Of a stretch of 64,000 nucleotides of DNA, positions 33,597 through 44,485 are shown piece after piece. The stretch's first letter is position 1. The number at the start of each line of letters is the position of its first letter. Source of the stretch: Selaginella moellendorffii (lineage: Eukaryota; Streptophyta; Lycopodiopsida; Selaginellales; Selaginellaceae); contig NW_003314289.1 in NCBI RefSeq assembly GCF_000143415.4, positions 1,704,790 through 1,768,789 on the forward strand, read 5' to 3'. The translations under genes and the position numbers were made by a program. Under the pieces are notes generated by a model. It saw nothing but the letters and a program-made list of their open reading frames with translations, was not told the origin of the DNA and did not search any database.

Positions 33597-35162
33597 ATGG
33601 CAAGTTCATATCCAAAGGACAAGATTGCATTCCTGTACATCCACAGAGAGAGTGGTGAGATTGGCTTCGTCTCACAATCTGCGTCCAGGCATGTCCCAGT
33701 ACTAGCAGCAAAGTGTGATTTCTTGTTCTCCTCCATGGTCGCGAGTGACAAGGCGGAAGATTTAGAGGCTGCTAAGCAGGCCACACGCTCAGTTGCTCCA
33801 GAGATGAACAAGTACACCATTTCCATGCTTGGAGCAGCAGCTGACCAGGAGTGGACAGCCACCGTCTACGAGAGATACATTGGGAACGGGTTCGAGGGCG
33901 TGGTTTTCATCCAGGATCCCAATCTCCAGGAGGAGGACAGCGAGAGCATGAGCTATCTGGCCTCTCTGCTGCTGGACAACGGCGTCATGACCAGAGATTG
34001 CCTTCTGGAGCCCTCCAGCTCGCACACACCTCAAGAGGTGGACGACATCACCTCCCAAGTTGTGGACATCATCGAGAAGAATTACATCCACTTCCCAAAG
34101 CACGACCAGTGGTTCACAAGTGGGGGCAAGCAGAGGTTTGCGGACAAGGTGAGGTACCACGTCGCAAGAAACATTCCACTCGAGTTCGTCTTGCCCGCAT
34201 TTCCAGTCAAGTCGTGCAATCCCGACAAGACTCTGGGAAAGTGCCCGGACAAGGCCGAGGAGCTGGCCATCCATTCCATGAAGATTGTTGCGGATCTCAT
34301 CAAGGCCGTGTATGCTCCAGGCGTGCACTACAACGTCGCCTCGGATGGCCATGTCTTCTCTGATCTCGTCGGCTCGGACGACGCTGCTGTGGATTCTTAC
34401 GGCGAGATGTTTTGGGAGATGGCACACAATCTGTATCCCGGCCTTGTCAATTTCTTTCGCCTGGATGAGTTTCTGCTGGACAACCACAGTGACAAAGACA
34501 TTGCAAAGCTTATCTCCAACACCACCGTGGAGCATCCCGTTGCGACTGAGCTCACCGCCAATGCAGAGAATGCCAGGCGAGCTCTCATGTGCTTGTTTGG
34601 ATGTGACGAGTCAACCGTCACCAAGGAGATCAAGGAGGACCCGGAGACACGCAATCTATATCGTGGCTTCTCCAGGTTCATGCTCGAGGACTTGTACGAA
34701 CACAAGAGCTGCAAGAATCTCCCGTCAAAGTCGGCCAAGAAGAAGCTGTGCAGCCAGGTTGCCTTCCTCATGATCCTCAGGAACCGTGCATACTCGGCCA
34801 TGGTGGAGTGGCTCTTCCCTTTGCAGCTGCGCATTTCCATCCACCCGCATCCAAACAGAGGTCCCAAGTATGGCATCAACATCATCCATTCCTCTCTAGT
34901 GGCAGCGCAGCGTTCTTCCGAGGAGAAGAACTTCCACATCCCAACACCATGGCACAACGCGGTGGTGGAGCTGGCAGATGGCAAGTTCATGCTGCTGCAC
35001 TCCAAAGTCATCCGAGGTTCGAGTATGCAGGCCACAGAAATGGCCTGTGAGCAGCTCGAGTTGAGTCAACAGTTGGTTCTCAAGCGTCAAGGCTACAGAA
35101 TGACGCTGGTGACATATCCAGACGGCAGACCCAGCCACTACAGGCAGGTCAGTGTCTGCTAA
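33597..35162 (+). CDS. DIT1/PvcA-family isocyanide synthase homologue, copy A
   Basis: A single exon of 521 codons with a good start context (acacccATGG). Family members turn an amino acid such as tyrosine or tryptophan plus a C1 donor into an isocyanide or formyl product (bacterial PvcA/IsnA, yeast Dit1). Seen motifs, in family order: LEFVLPAFPVKSCNPDKTLG (195-214), ASDGHVFSDLVG (248-259), RLDEFLLDN (288-296), RGFSRFMLEDL (356-366), LRISIHPHPNRGPKYGI (411-427), TPWHNAVVELADGK (450-463). The first 130 residues are an extra N-terminal part not found in the short bacterial enzymes. No signal peptide or membrane span. The substrate cannot be read. It lies 402 bp after the PNPLA gene, same strand. 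It is intronless while neighbouring genes have 7-16 exons. Residue 115 is Ser (Gly in B and C). Confidence 0.85.
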   Translation: MASSYPKDKIAFLYIHRESGEIGFVSQSASRHVPVLAAKCDFLFSSMVASDKAEDLEAAKQATRSVAPEMNKYTISMLGAAADQEWTATVYERYIGNGFEGVVFIQDPNLQEEDSESMSYLASLLLDNGVMTRDCLLEPSSSHTPQEVDDITSQVVDIIEKNYIHFPKHDQWFTSGGKQRFADKVRYHVARNIPLEFVLPAFPVKSCNPDKTLGKCPDKAEELAIHSMKIVADLIKAVYAPGVHYNVASDGHVFSDLVGSDDAAVDSYGEMFWEMAHNLYPGLVNFFRLDEFLLDNHSDKDIAKLISNTTVEHPVATELTANAENARRALMCLFGCDESTVTKEIKEDPETRNLYRGFSRFMLEDLYEHKSCKNLPSKSAKKKLCSQVAFLMILRNRAYSAMVEWLFPLQLRISIHPHPNRGPKYGINIIHSSLVAAQRSSEEKNFHIPTPWHNAVVELADGKFMLLHSKVIRGSSMQATEMACEQLELSQQLVLKRQGYRMTLVTYPDGRPSHYRQVSVC

Positions 35163-36700
35163 TATGTGATAGACGGTTTTGATTCTGGGTAAATTCCCTC
35201 AGGCCCATTTTTTTGTAAATTTTAAAAAGAGTAAATACCATTTTCTCTCTCACTTCTTTGTCTCCATCTGGAATTCTAAAAATGAACCGTACAAACAGAA
35301 GAAATAGAGAACATATTGTTGACTGTATAGTGCTTCCTCTGTTACTACAAATATATGAATACCATTACAGCAGTATAGGGGTCACTACTAACTTTGACAA
35401 TCTTTTACTTCCGCTCCTTCTCTGGATCAATGTTGTGAAGAAGAAGCCCTGGATTGAAAATTCCTCAATACCGACACTATTCACCGCCTAAGTTTTACGC
35501 TGTGTATATTTCAGTCCAATTTTGTAAGCGGCTCAAGCTGCACAACACGTTACATGCTTCGCTCCAGCGTAGGCCATCCTGTCTCCATAAGGACGAGACG
35601 TGGTCTTTGGCAACTTGAGAACTTTAGGATGTGTTTGACAAGCCTTCTTTTTGAAACAAAGGTTTTTGCAGGACAATGTCATACGTCATCTATAGTCAAG
35701 TGGAATTTGTGGTCAAAGAATGTTTGCTACTCGTTTTGCGTTATACGGTATTTATGCATCATTTTAAACACGTGTTTTAAGAGCAGGAAAGCAGCAAGAA
35801 GCTACCTGTTTTCTTTATGCAAAGTCTCAACCGTCTGATATATAAAATGTAACTATGGTTCTTGTCAGAATTAGATGGCCTGACTTTCTATGGCAAGTTT
35901 GGATTCACATCAGATTCTCTTCTTTTTATGGAGCTTGCTTCCCTGGTATTTGTTTTCTTCTTTGTTGACTTACATAGTTCAAGTATACATTACCATGGTA
36001 AAGGAGTTCCAGTGCAAACTATCAGAGCGAGATATGTACTGTAGGCCCGTGCTTTGCCACCATTGCCTCCATCATACCAGTGCTTCACCCTTGCATTCAG
36101 CTCCATCGTTGTACAACTCAGACCACTCGCTAACCAAAATTCGAATGACTGCATACTAGGTAAAGTCATGCCGCTGCCAATGGCTAACCTGTTCATTCTT
36201 TTTCTTGGCCGTACATCATGTACCTCCTCATGATTAACAATTTTATTCATAAACATTCACATGGTTTTGTTTGTGTGGCTTATATTAAATTACTATGAAT
36301 ATACCTTGAAAGCAACCTGGGGGTTGTAACGTATGGCTGTGCTAAACACCCATGACTGGATTTCCATGGAAATAGCAGACATTTTGTGTCATCAAGATGC
36401 CAGGTATGTGAAGCACTCAATGTGGAATCAAAAGTCAAGTGGGGCTTCCCAGGGACATGAGGAGTGGCCTCGTTTGCATTGAGGACTGGGGCCCCCAGTA
36501 TGCTTGACCTCATGCCACAGACAACACTCTCAATGCTGTTGGAGAAAAACTTTTGTCCTTCTGCTATGCAGTATAGGAATGTCAGTGGCCTGGACACACA
36601 CTGGGAGGCTACACTTGTGAGGCATGGATCCTTGCAAGGCTTACATGGTCTCATACTGTGTGCTGCCTCAGAAACTCTGGATGAGGAGCTCAGCGCGGCC
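35163..36700. other. 3' flank of synthase copy A, with an unidentified minus-strand frame
   Basis: No known gene. A minus-strand frame at 36280-36654 (124 codons, Cys-rich start MRPCKPCKDPC) stays open in all three copies (48149-48565 and 62109-62525 being slightly longer), with a few residue changes. I do not recognise it. Shared descent of nearly identical DNA explains its survival just as well as coding function. Confidence 0.35.
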
Positions 36701-36701
36701 T

Positions 36702-37195
36702 AGATCAGGGTGCAAGGATTCTCAATGTGAGCGGTGTTATTGCTGAGATCTTAGGCAATTGCACTGCATACAATGGCAAATCCAGCGTGAGCTGGAGTGG
36801 ACTTGCTGCAAGCTGCAGCTCGTCTCACTGCAGGCTCCAGCTTTGGAGAGCTGCCTCCTGCGAGCTGCACCGCTCGGGGCAGGAGTGCTGTGCCTTCACA
36901 GAGATTCATGCGTGTGGCTACAAGCTCTAGTAGATCCAACAATGAGGTATCCTTGGAACATGGCCTATGTCCACACGCCAGCTCCACTCAAACTTCTAGC
37001 ACCACCCAAGAGCTGTCTTGAGATGGGACCAGTTCCCCAGGACCCTTGGAGTGAGAGAGATTTCCCTGCCAACCAAGGGGTTTCCCACCACCTCTCTACC
37101 TATGCAAAACAGAAGAAATTCATCTACCCTTTGGCAGAAAAACATGTATTATTATTCATTATACTATTTATAACATTATAATATCCAAACAACAG
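36702..37195. other. Unique sequence between block A and the ABCC exon
   Basis: Begins where the A/B/C homology stops. It could be intron or 5' sequence of the ABCC gene whose exon follows. No recognisable protein. Confidence 0.35.
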
Positions 37196-37330
37196 ATCCC
37201 TGAGAAGAATGTGAAGCCACTAGCAACTGCAGGATTCTGGAGCCAACTCTCCTTCTTGTGGCTGAATCCACTGCTCAACTTTGGCCATTCCAGGCTGCTA
37301 GAGCTCCAAAACATCCTCAATCTTCCACTA
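37196..37330 (+). pseudogene. ABCC (MRP-type) transporter exon fragment
   Basis: After an acceptor-like ccaaacaacag, the plus frame reads KPLATAGFWSQLSFLWLNPL then LNFGHSRLLELQNI. This matches the linker before the first transmembrane domain of plant ABCC transporters (usual form TAGFWSKLTFSWLNPLL..G..K.LELEDI). Similarity stops near 37330, and a gypsy LTR starts at 37373. No other ABCC part (Walker motifs, further spans) is found to the right. ABCC proteins move glutathione- or other conjugates across membranes. Here only one exon remains, presumably cut off by the insertion or by a rearrangement. Confidence 0.7.
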
Positions 37331-37372
37331 GAGTATAGATTAGATTTTAGAGTAAAGGTGTAATAATATATA

Positions 37373-37548
37373 TGTGAGTGTGTGGAATATGAAAATAGAA
37401 TATAGAAATATGCATATCAATTAACCCAAAAACACTAATTTAAATATAATAGCGGGTGGTCAAGATTGAAACCAATCTAATGGATATCAAAATCCCAATA
37501 TGTTAATAATAGTATATGGCATTGTAGTTGTACATTTGGACTTCAAAG
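37373..37548 (-). repeat. LTR of the truncated gypsy element
   Basis: Starts TGTGAGTGTGTGG at 37373 and follows the 4231-4406 LTR to about 37548. The right end is decayed. Confidence 0.75.
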
Positions 37549-39471
37549 CATTGCCTCCTTTTAGAAGGATAGAAGACAGTTAAAGTCTTTTGGTGGATGG
37601 GCCGGGATTTAGAAGAATATCAAAAGCAAGCATTTATGGATCTATAAGTGGTGTCAATTGTTCTTGATCCCTTTGTACAAAGCATTTTAATCGCTGCATA
37701 TACATAATTTTTAAAGGATCAACTTGTTTAACGTTATGTTGAACCTTATAAACTTGTAACACCTGATATGGTCCTTTCTATTAAGTAAGGAGCGCTTTAG
37801 ATAAACTGTATACTGTAAGATTGGAAATAGATTAACACCAAAACATCCACTTTGTAATTTATAGATGGATGATGATGGGAGTTATAGCACCGTTATTGTT
37901 CCATTTATATGTGGCTCAAATGTTTGGTAGACTCTGCTCAGACTAGTGGAAGAATGCTCATCAAATACTGATCTTAAGATATAATATCAACAGTTCGTGG
38001 CAATTGCGAAAGTAAACTCAACTTTGTTAACAATATCATATCATGACCATATAAAAGTTTATATAGTGAAAACTTAATAGAACTTTGCACCACTGTAATA
38101 TATGCATACCAAAAGGATAGCAAATAACCATCTCAATTCGAATGTTAAAAGTTCATGTATTTTGCAATTATCTTTTTGAAGGTTTGTATAAGTTGTTCCA
38201 CCAAACCATTTGACTATGGATGATAAACACTTGTAAATAGGTGGCATATCCCCAACCAAGATATTAAAACATAAAATGCTTAATCTATAAATGCAAGACT
38301 ATTATTCAGAGAACCTAGAATGGCAAAGTTCAACCTAGCTCAAGCCTCTATCATTGTCTCCCACAAGATCCACATCCAGGCGATAGTAGAGATCTCCAAA
38401 AGAATCCACTCCGGACAATAATGCTGAAACACTATTCGATTGAGGAAGAAGTATTTAACAACAATTGCAAACACACTAGTAAAAGCACCAACTTCACCTA
38501 GTGAGGTAAGTAGTCAGAAGTAATATTAACATACTTATTGCTAATAGTCAAATGTGGAAAAGGCCCTATCAAGTTAAACGCCACTAACTTAAATGGACAA
38601 AAAATTACAATTGACTCTAATTGTCCTTCTATAACACGAAGGGTAGTATTATGAGTTTAGTACCAAATACAACTACACATATATTAGATAACATTATGTC
38701 ACATATCTAACTAATAGAAAAACTTGTGCAACTTCTTAGTCATACAACGATGTTCTATATGCCCACATAGAATAAGAAAATCATGGTACATATGAAAAAA
38801 GTGTGGAATAATGATTAAAGGCACCACCAGCTGTAAATGATTATCAGAATCCGTCTTTACAAAATTAAAAAGGTCATTTTTAAGGTGATTTTAAGAATGT
38901 AAATGCTAACATAGCAAGTTATTAGCAAGTGATATAAAATTTTTAAACTTATTGTGAAGCCTTTAGATCAACAGTTTAATCTTTTGAGCCTCACGAACCT
39001 TGTCAAGAGAAGGTAACTCTAGCTCCGCACTTTATGGACACTAAACATCAAGTACAACAAATGCTAATAGCATTGAATCCTTATCCAAAAAATTTACAAA
39101 TGCTAGAATAATAAACTTATAAAAATATGAGAAGTGAAAAAGGAATAGGAGCTTAGGAAAGGGCATTAACATTAGTCATAAAACTCCTTGGGTGATGAAA
39201 ATATCAAAATCATATATCTGAAGCTTTAATGCCCACAAAGCAGTATGACCAACCAATAACAAAGTAATTGCGATATGATCATTTTGTAATAATGTCCAAG
39301 AACTATATAGATATGTATAAAGTTTCTTGAAACCCCAAACTATTGTTAAACACTCTTTTTTTATTGTAGAGTAGTTCATCTCCACTAGTTGTAATGTACG
39401 GTTGATATATACAATAAAATGGTATTGACTAGGCACACTTAAGCTTTCTTGCATCAACATACCTTTAAAAC
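37373..39471 (-). mobile_element. Truncated Ty3/gypsy element: 3' LTR, integrase, RNase H
   Basis: Same family and orientation as 4231-8638. After the LTR come the post-integrase and integrase regions (for example 38074-38259) and RNase H (39176-39460: MNYSTIKKECLTIVWGFKKL). The element ends abruptly at 39471, where it is joined to sequence of another element. The rest of the body and the 5' LTR are missing at this place. Confidence 0.8.
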
Positions 39472-40735
39472 CTTGCGTCCTTATTACTTGCTCTTACGTG
39501 CATTGAGGATGCCTTCAACTTCGTTTTTTTTTTTCCCTTAGATAACCTCAGCTAAAGGTTTTATTTGGTCCTTGCGAAATGGATCCTTAAAGTATAGCTT
39601 GAGTAAGTTCATGTGGAACACAAGGTGCATCTTCCCCATCTCCCGAGGAAGTCGAAGGCGATAAGCTGCCTTACCAATTCGAGCCTCAATATCATAAGAC
39701 CCCACGAACCTGTTTAAAGAACTCAAGATCAATTCATTTCCAAAAATGCATGCATTTTACCTTTGGGTCAACTTCTACCTAATCCCACTTGATAACCTTA
39801 GGTTCTTGGTATTTAGCCACACTTTATCCCTAGGTTAAAACTCTACATCTAGGTGCTTTTGATTCACATATTTAATTTACATTTGTTGAGTCCGTTCTAA
39901 GGAATCCCTCACTAAATTCTAAATGTTGAGTCTTTCTACTGTGAACGCCTCCACTACAGGTAACTCTCCATGATACTCAGCCATATTGAATTTCACAGGA
40001 CCTTCAATAACTCGCCCATTGATGACTTCTCATGGACTCACCCCAATACTCGAATGTGGTGAGCTATTATAGCACATTTTTGCAAGTCCCAAATGACTTA
40101 CCCAATCAATTTGGTTTCCAAAGACATACCATCGCAAATAATCCTCCAGCTACCTATTTACACTTTCTATTTTTTCATCTGTCAAGAAGTGTTAGTGCCA
40201 TCAAACTTGACTTAATACCCATTACCTGTCTGTGGATGATAGACTATGCTAAATTTCAACTTGGTGCGATATTGTTTTAGGAGAGTTCTTTAGAACCTAC
40301 TGGTGAAGATCTTATCTAGATTTGAGATAATCTCTTTTGGCCTTCTTTGCACTTGAACCACTTGTTTAAAGAACAACTTCACCACACTTTCTACATCCAC
40401 TTCTGTTGTGATGGGTATGCCATTTTCAAAAATCAATCAATCACTACGAATATTGCATCAAACCTCTCATTTGAGGGGAGTTCTGTGATGAAGTCCATTA
40501 TAAGATATTTCACAAACGATCTAGAATTATGAGGCTTTGTAATAAGCTCTCACTAGCCTTAGTCACGGCTTGACCACTGACATATTAGACATCNNNNNNN
40601 NNNNNNNNNNNNNNNNNNNNNNNNNNNNNNNNNNNNNNNNNNNNNNNNNNNNNNNNNNNNNNNNNNNNNNNNNNNNNNNNNNNNNNNNNNNNNATCTTTA
40701 GCCATATTTAGCTAGTGATACTTCCTCTTAAGTAA
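39472..40735 (-). mobile_element. Chromovirus-type gypsy integrase fragment, copy 1
   Basis: A second gypsy family. The minus strand carries the end of integrase and the post-integrase block (39538-39732: FVGSYDIEARIGKAAYRLRL and MGKMHLVFHMNLLKLY). It starts abruptly at 39472, just short of the chromodomain that is present in the second copy at 53340-53520. Frames are broken. A scaffold gap lies inside. Confidence 0.75.
40594..40693. other. Scaffold gap (100 N)
   Basis: Exactly 100 Ns, the usual size for a gap of unknown length. Comparison with 54635-54654 shows that about 20 real bases are missing, so the gap is nearly closed by its own duplicate. Confidence 0.98.
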
Positions 40736-41007
40736 GCCCATCGTTTTGGGCACTCCACCATATCCTGGTCATAGTCTATGGACCAAATGAGAGATGATGT
40801 TGACAAGTTCAACAATACTCACAACAGGTTTTGTATAATAAAAAAAATGATCAATGAAACAACTAAGATATTGCATCTTGCCTAAAAAGGGTTGCACATC
40901 ATTCACACACTTTAGAGTAAGGAACTTAAGAATAACTACAAATTTTTCAAGATCAACTTGCAAACCTTCACGAGAAATACAGTACCCAAGATAAGTAGTT
41001 GTGAGAC
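40736..41007 (-). mobile_element. Gypsy reverse transcriptase tail fragment, copy 1
   Basis: The minus frame 40769-41011 reads YLGYCISREGLQVDLEKFV and FLGKMQYLSCFIDHFF, the same region as 6420-6640 of the first element. It is fused directly to another repeat at 41008. Confidence 0.75.
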
Positions 41008-41395
41008 ACAAAATCCCTAGGCCCCAAAGTGGAGCTGAAAGGGCACAACGTGGTAGTGGCCGAAGCGAAAGCTAAATGAGCATAACACGTTTGGACTAAA
41101 AGCTCTGACTTGAAAAGGTTGAGAGTTGGAGTGGAACTCCCAACAAAGTGCTCGAGGAACAAGCACGAGGCGAGCCATGAGTGAGTCTCTAGAAAAGGGG
41201 ACACAAGAGGACCAAAACATGACACGTGGAAGTGTCCAAGATGGAGTCTGAGGTGGAGTCTAAGGTGGAGTCCGAGATGGAGTCCGAGGTGGAGTCCGAG
41301 GTGGACCCGAGATGGAGTTCGAGATAGACCTGAGATGGAGTCTGAGATGGAGTCCGAGATGGACCCAAAATGGAATCCGAGATGGAGTCCGAGAA
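41008..41395. repeat. Repeat R with GAGTCCGAGATG minisatellite tail, first example
   Basis: A head of about 220 bp beginning gagacacaaaatccctaggc is followed by a run of 12-bp-type units (gatggagtccga and variants) at about 41228-41395. The same head with a longer tail recurs at 42296. Frames through it are low-complexity Arg/Ser/Thr/Pro strings and not genes. Confidence 0.8.
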
Positions 41396-41429
41396 TTTAT
41401 ATATAAAATTTTGATTTGATTGGTGATCA

Positions 41430-42295
41430 ATGATAAGTAGGAACTATGATTGGACAAACATCTCCAATGGAATAAAATGATGTGTTGCAATCTTAGCCCC
41501 AGACGATAAATCAAATTCAAAGAGATTAGCATACTCCTTCATGAGTCGGTCAACCACTACAACACAAAAATCATTGAAGGGATCTAAAGAGGGAATAAAG
41601 GAACAAAATAGAAACATAAGAGGAAATAATGAAGCGACAAAAGTGATAAAGGCAAAAGGACAAAAAAGAACAGAAATGAGAGGAATACAAAAAATATAAG
41701 GAAGTATAAGACAATAGGAAAAGTAGTAAAGTCACATTTGACATGATTGTGCTGTAACCAATCCATATAAAGGATGAGGGCAAAAACTTGACTCAGCAGC
41801 ACCCGCAACAACTACAGTTTAAGCTCGAGATCTCCCACACGCATAACTAAGTCTACCTTATTCCATGGACATGCATATGTACAACTGTTGTCATAAAGAA
41901 TGAAAACTAACTCTGCCACATGACATAAATGTAGATAGCAACATGTGACCATAAACTAAGCAATAGAAGATAAACTCAAGCTTATATTAACTAATATAGA
42001 TAGAATAATATGAGACATCTTATTATAAAAATGAGCTTGGAAAGTAAATACTGGATGAGCTTGTGCCAAATAAACCCCTTGATAATACTCTCGAAAAAAA
42101 AATGGAAGGGTCACAGATTTATTCACACAAGGACCCTCTACTACTTGTATGACTCCTTGTTTCTCAAAAACATCTTGGTGTCCTGACCTTCCACTGCAGC
42201 AGCACCAACAGGTTGTTGTTAACGCCAGGGTTTCCACCCAGAAAATAAAGGTTGCTAATCCGAAAAATGCTAACATGACCAATTTCATCACATGT
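41430..42295 (-). mobile_element. Gypsy protease and gag fragment, copy 1
   Basis: The minus strand keeps the protease end (FALILYMDWLQHNHVKCDF, 41584-41811) and the part upstream of it (41956-42306: FYNKMSHIILSILVNISLSL), matching 6680-7450 of the first element. No intact frame. Confidence 0.7.
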
Positions 42296-42965
42296 TTATG
42301 AGACACAAATCCCTAAGCCCCAAAGTGTCACAAATACCTAATCCCCAAAGTGGAGCCGAAAGGGTGCCACATGGTAGTGGCCAAAGCAGAAGCCACGAGC
42401 ATAACACATTTGGGACTAAAAGCTCTGACTTGGACAGTCGAAAGTGGGAGTGGAAATACCAATGAAGTGCTCGAGAAACGAGCATGAAGCAAGCAGTAAG
42501 TGAGTCTCTAGGAAAGGGATACAAAAGGACCAATACATGACACATGGAAGTGTTAAAATGTAGTCTAAAATGGACCCGAGACGGAGTTTGAGATGAAGTC
42601 CAAGATGGAGTCTGAGAAGAAGTTTGAGATAAACCCAAGATGGAGTTTGATATGGACCTGAGATGGAGTCTAATATGGACCTAAAAGGGACTTGAGATGG
42701 AGTCTAAGATGGACCTAAGATGGATCCAAGATGGACCTAAGATGGAACCGAGATGGAGTTCGAGGTCGAGTCTGAGATGGACTTGAGAGAGAGTCTAAGG
42801 TTGAGGTTGAGAAAGAGATTGAGACCGAGACTAAGAAAGAGACCGAGACCGAGACCGAGATCGAGATTGAGATTGAGACTGAGACCGAGATCAAAACCAA
42901 AATCGAAACCGAAACCAAGACCAAGTCTGAGTCTAAGTCCAAGTTTGAGTCCGAGGGTGAAAGCC
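42296..42965. repeat. Repeat R with long GAGACCGAGA / GAGTCTGAGATG minisatellite
   Basis: The head (gagacacaaatccctaagcc) is as at 41008. From about 42550 it passes into 12-bp units and from 42780 into 6-bp units of the type GAGACC/GAGATT, ending near 42955. It gives artificial 75-117-codon frames on both strands. Confidence 0.8.
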
Positions 42966-43935
42966 CAAAGCATTCATCTCCTAAACCCTAAGGGGTTTGG
43001 TGAGCTCCAAAAGTATAGTAAGGGGAGGATTTTAATGGAACTAGTTTAGCTAGGAAAGGTTAGTGTGACCAAGGAAGGTTATACCCATGTGTTGGGTGAT
43101 GATATATCCACTAAAGCTTGAGTGAATACAGATAGACAAGCAGGGTAGTTTGGTGAAATGTTCAAAAACCGGCTTTAGCTCCCTTGGGAGATCAAATGGT
43201 CAATACTCTCAATCCAGGTTTGAGTGGCATTACCTATTTAGATACCTAGTGTGGCTTATTAAAACCTCACTCTAGCCACATGGTTAGGCACCTAAGGGTG
43301 AAAGGTGGGGAGAGTACCTATGAAGCTTGTGTAAGGTTGCGGTGTTTCGAAATATTGTCTTAAAGTCAAAGACTATAGAAAGGAAGAGGAGCAATAGTGA
43401 CTAAAGACACGATCACATGGTGAAGAAGTCCCAAAGAACAGTGGGATTTAGTGGTTAGGCTTTTGATCCTTGACATACTGATGGGGTTGATGAGCATAGC
43501 CCTGGATGAAAAAGCACTTGGTAGGGACAAAAGAAGGGATATTGGGGAAGGGTGTTTCACATGTTTCTGAGCATCTTAAGGGTGCTAAAGTGTGGTCAAA
43601 GGATGACCATTCATGGATGGATGGCTTAATCTTTGAGAGATAAGATTGTGATGTAGGTGATCTTGGATTACTGATATGATAAAGGTGAATGGGTATGGCC
43701 TTAGTATAATAAGTGGATATATCAATAGTACCTTTGGGTGTTAGTTATGAGATCAGAAATATATACTACTTAAACCAAGTGCAAAGGTTAAATGCCATAT
43801 ATACCATTCACGAGGCTAGCATATCCCCAAGTCCTAAATAAGACTTATGGAGGTTGTGAGTGAGACTCCTCCAAATAGTTAAAGGTGTGGTTAAATGATT
43901 AAAGTAGAATGGAAAAATTAATCACTTATAATGCC
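42966..43935. other. Repeat-like sequence, no gene seen
   Basis: Present in both 14-kb units (56926-57895) with 1-2 percent divergence. No protein similarity recognised. Possibly an LTR or untranslated part of an element. Confidence 0.4.
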
Positions 43936-44330
43936 TAGCAGCAGACATCATGACCATGACCATATCCTTGCCTTTGTCTATAAACTCGGGAAGTAATAGC
44001 ATCACTATTAAAATAGAACCATTTCCCATAGAAAGAGAAGAAGAAGTGATGCACTATAACATTGTGCCAAGCAAAGAGTATTATTTGGCTCTACATAAAG
44101 CAAGAAGCTCGAAAATAAATGCTAAATTGCATCATTAACTTAGATGGTCCTTGATGAAGACAAACCAATTGTTAAAATACATCATCATAATCATCGACAT
44201 GTTCAAATATGCATTTCAAAATGTTTAGGAAAATGCTCCAATCTACATGTGTGTTGTTGATTTTTGGGATGATATTCAGCATTTACGTGAGTTTCCCACA
44301 TATCTCCAATGGACAGTGTTGCAATAATAT
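43936..44330. mobile_element. Two gypsy gag pieces in opposite orientation, copy 1
   Basis: 43936-44240 matches 7480-7930 of the first element in minus orientation with internal deletions. From about 44245 the gag text runs on the plus strand (DFWDDIQHLREFPTYLQWTV, then YNDL), the counterpart of the HFWDDARRLHEFP block. The two pieces meet head to head. Confidence 0.65.
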
Positions 44331-44485
44331 AATGATTTGAGCACCAAAAGATGATTGCTATCTTCATTGGGAAGTGTATGATTGCCAGAATATAAAGAAT
44401 ATTAGTGGGCAATGCATCAAAGTAATTAAACCTCCAAGGATTAGACCATTCTCTAGTACAAAAATTTTAGATGAAATAGTTAGCA

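Larger units (their letters stand above)
32577..36701. repeat. Duplicated block, copy A (parent copy)
   Basis: Homology with 44489-48570 and 58449-62530 begins at the intron 3 / exon 4 border of the PNPLA gene and ends at the ggcc near 36700. It carries PNPLA exons 4-7, the synthase gene and about 1.5 kb of 3' sequence. Compared with B and C, copy A has about 23 extra bases near 35745-35768 and lacks about 5 near 36313. It is the parent copy because only here is the PNPLA gene complete. Confidence 0.85.

Noticed and set aside
33789-34535. 248-codon open frame on the minus strand inside synthase copy A (also in B and C), with further frames of 100-212 codons
   Set aside because: Shadow frames of a codon-biased gene. 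They overlap the synthase completely and show no family resemblance.
38074-38259. Independent small gene of 61 codons
   Set aside because: It is a piece of the decayed gypsy integrase region (compare 4961-5221).
42753-43049. 98-codon Arg/Leu/Pro-rich frame
   Set aside because: Translation of the GA-rich minisatellite; low-complexity product, not a gene.
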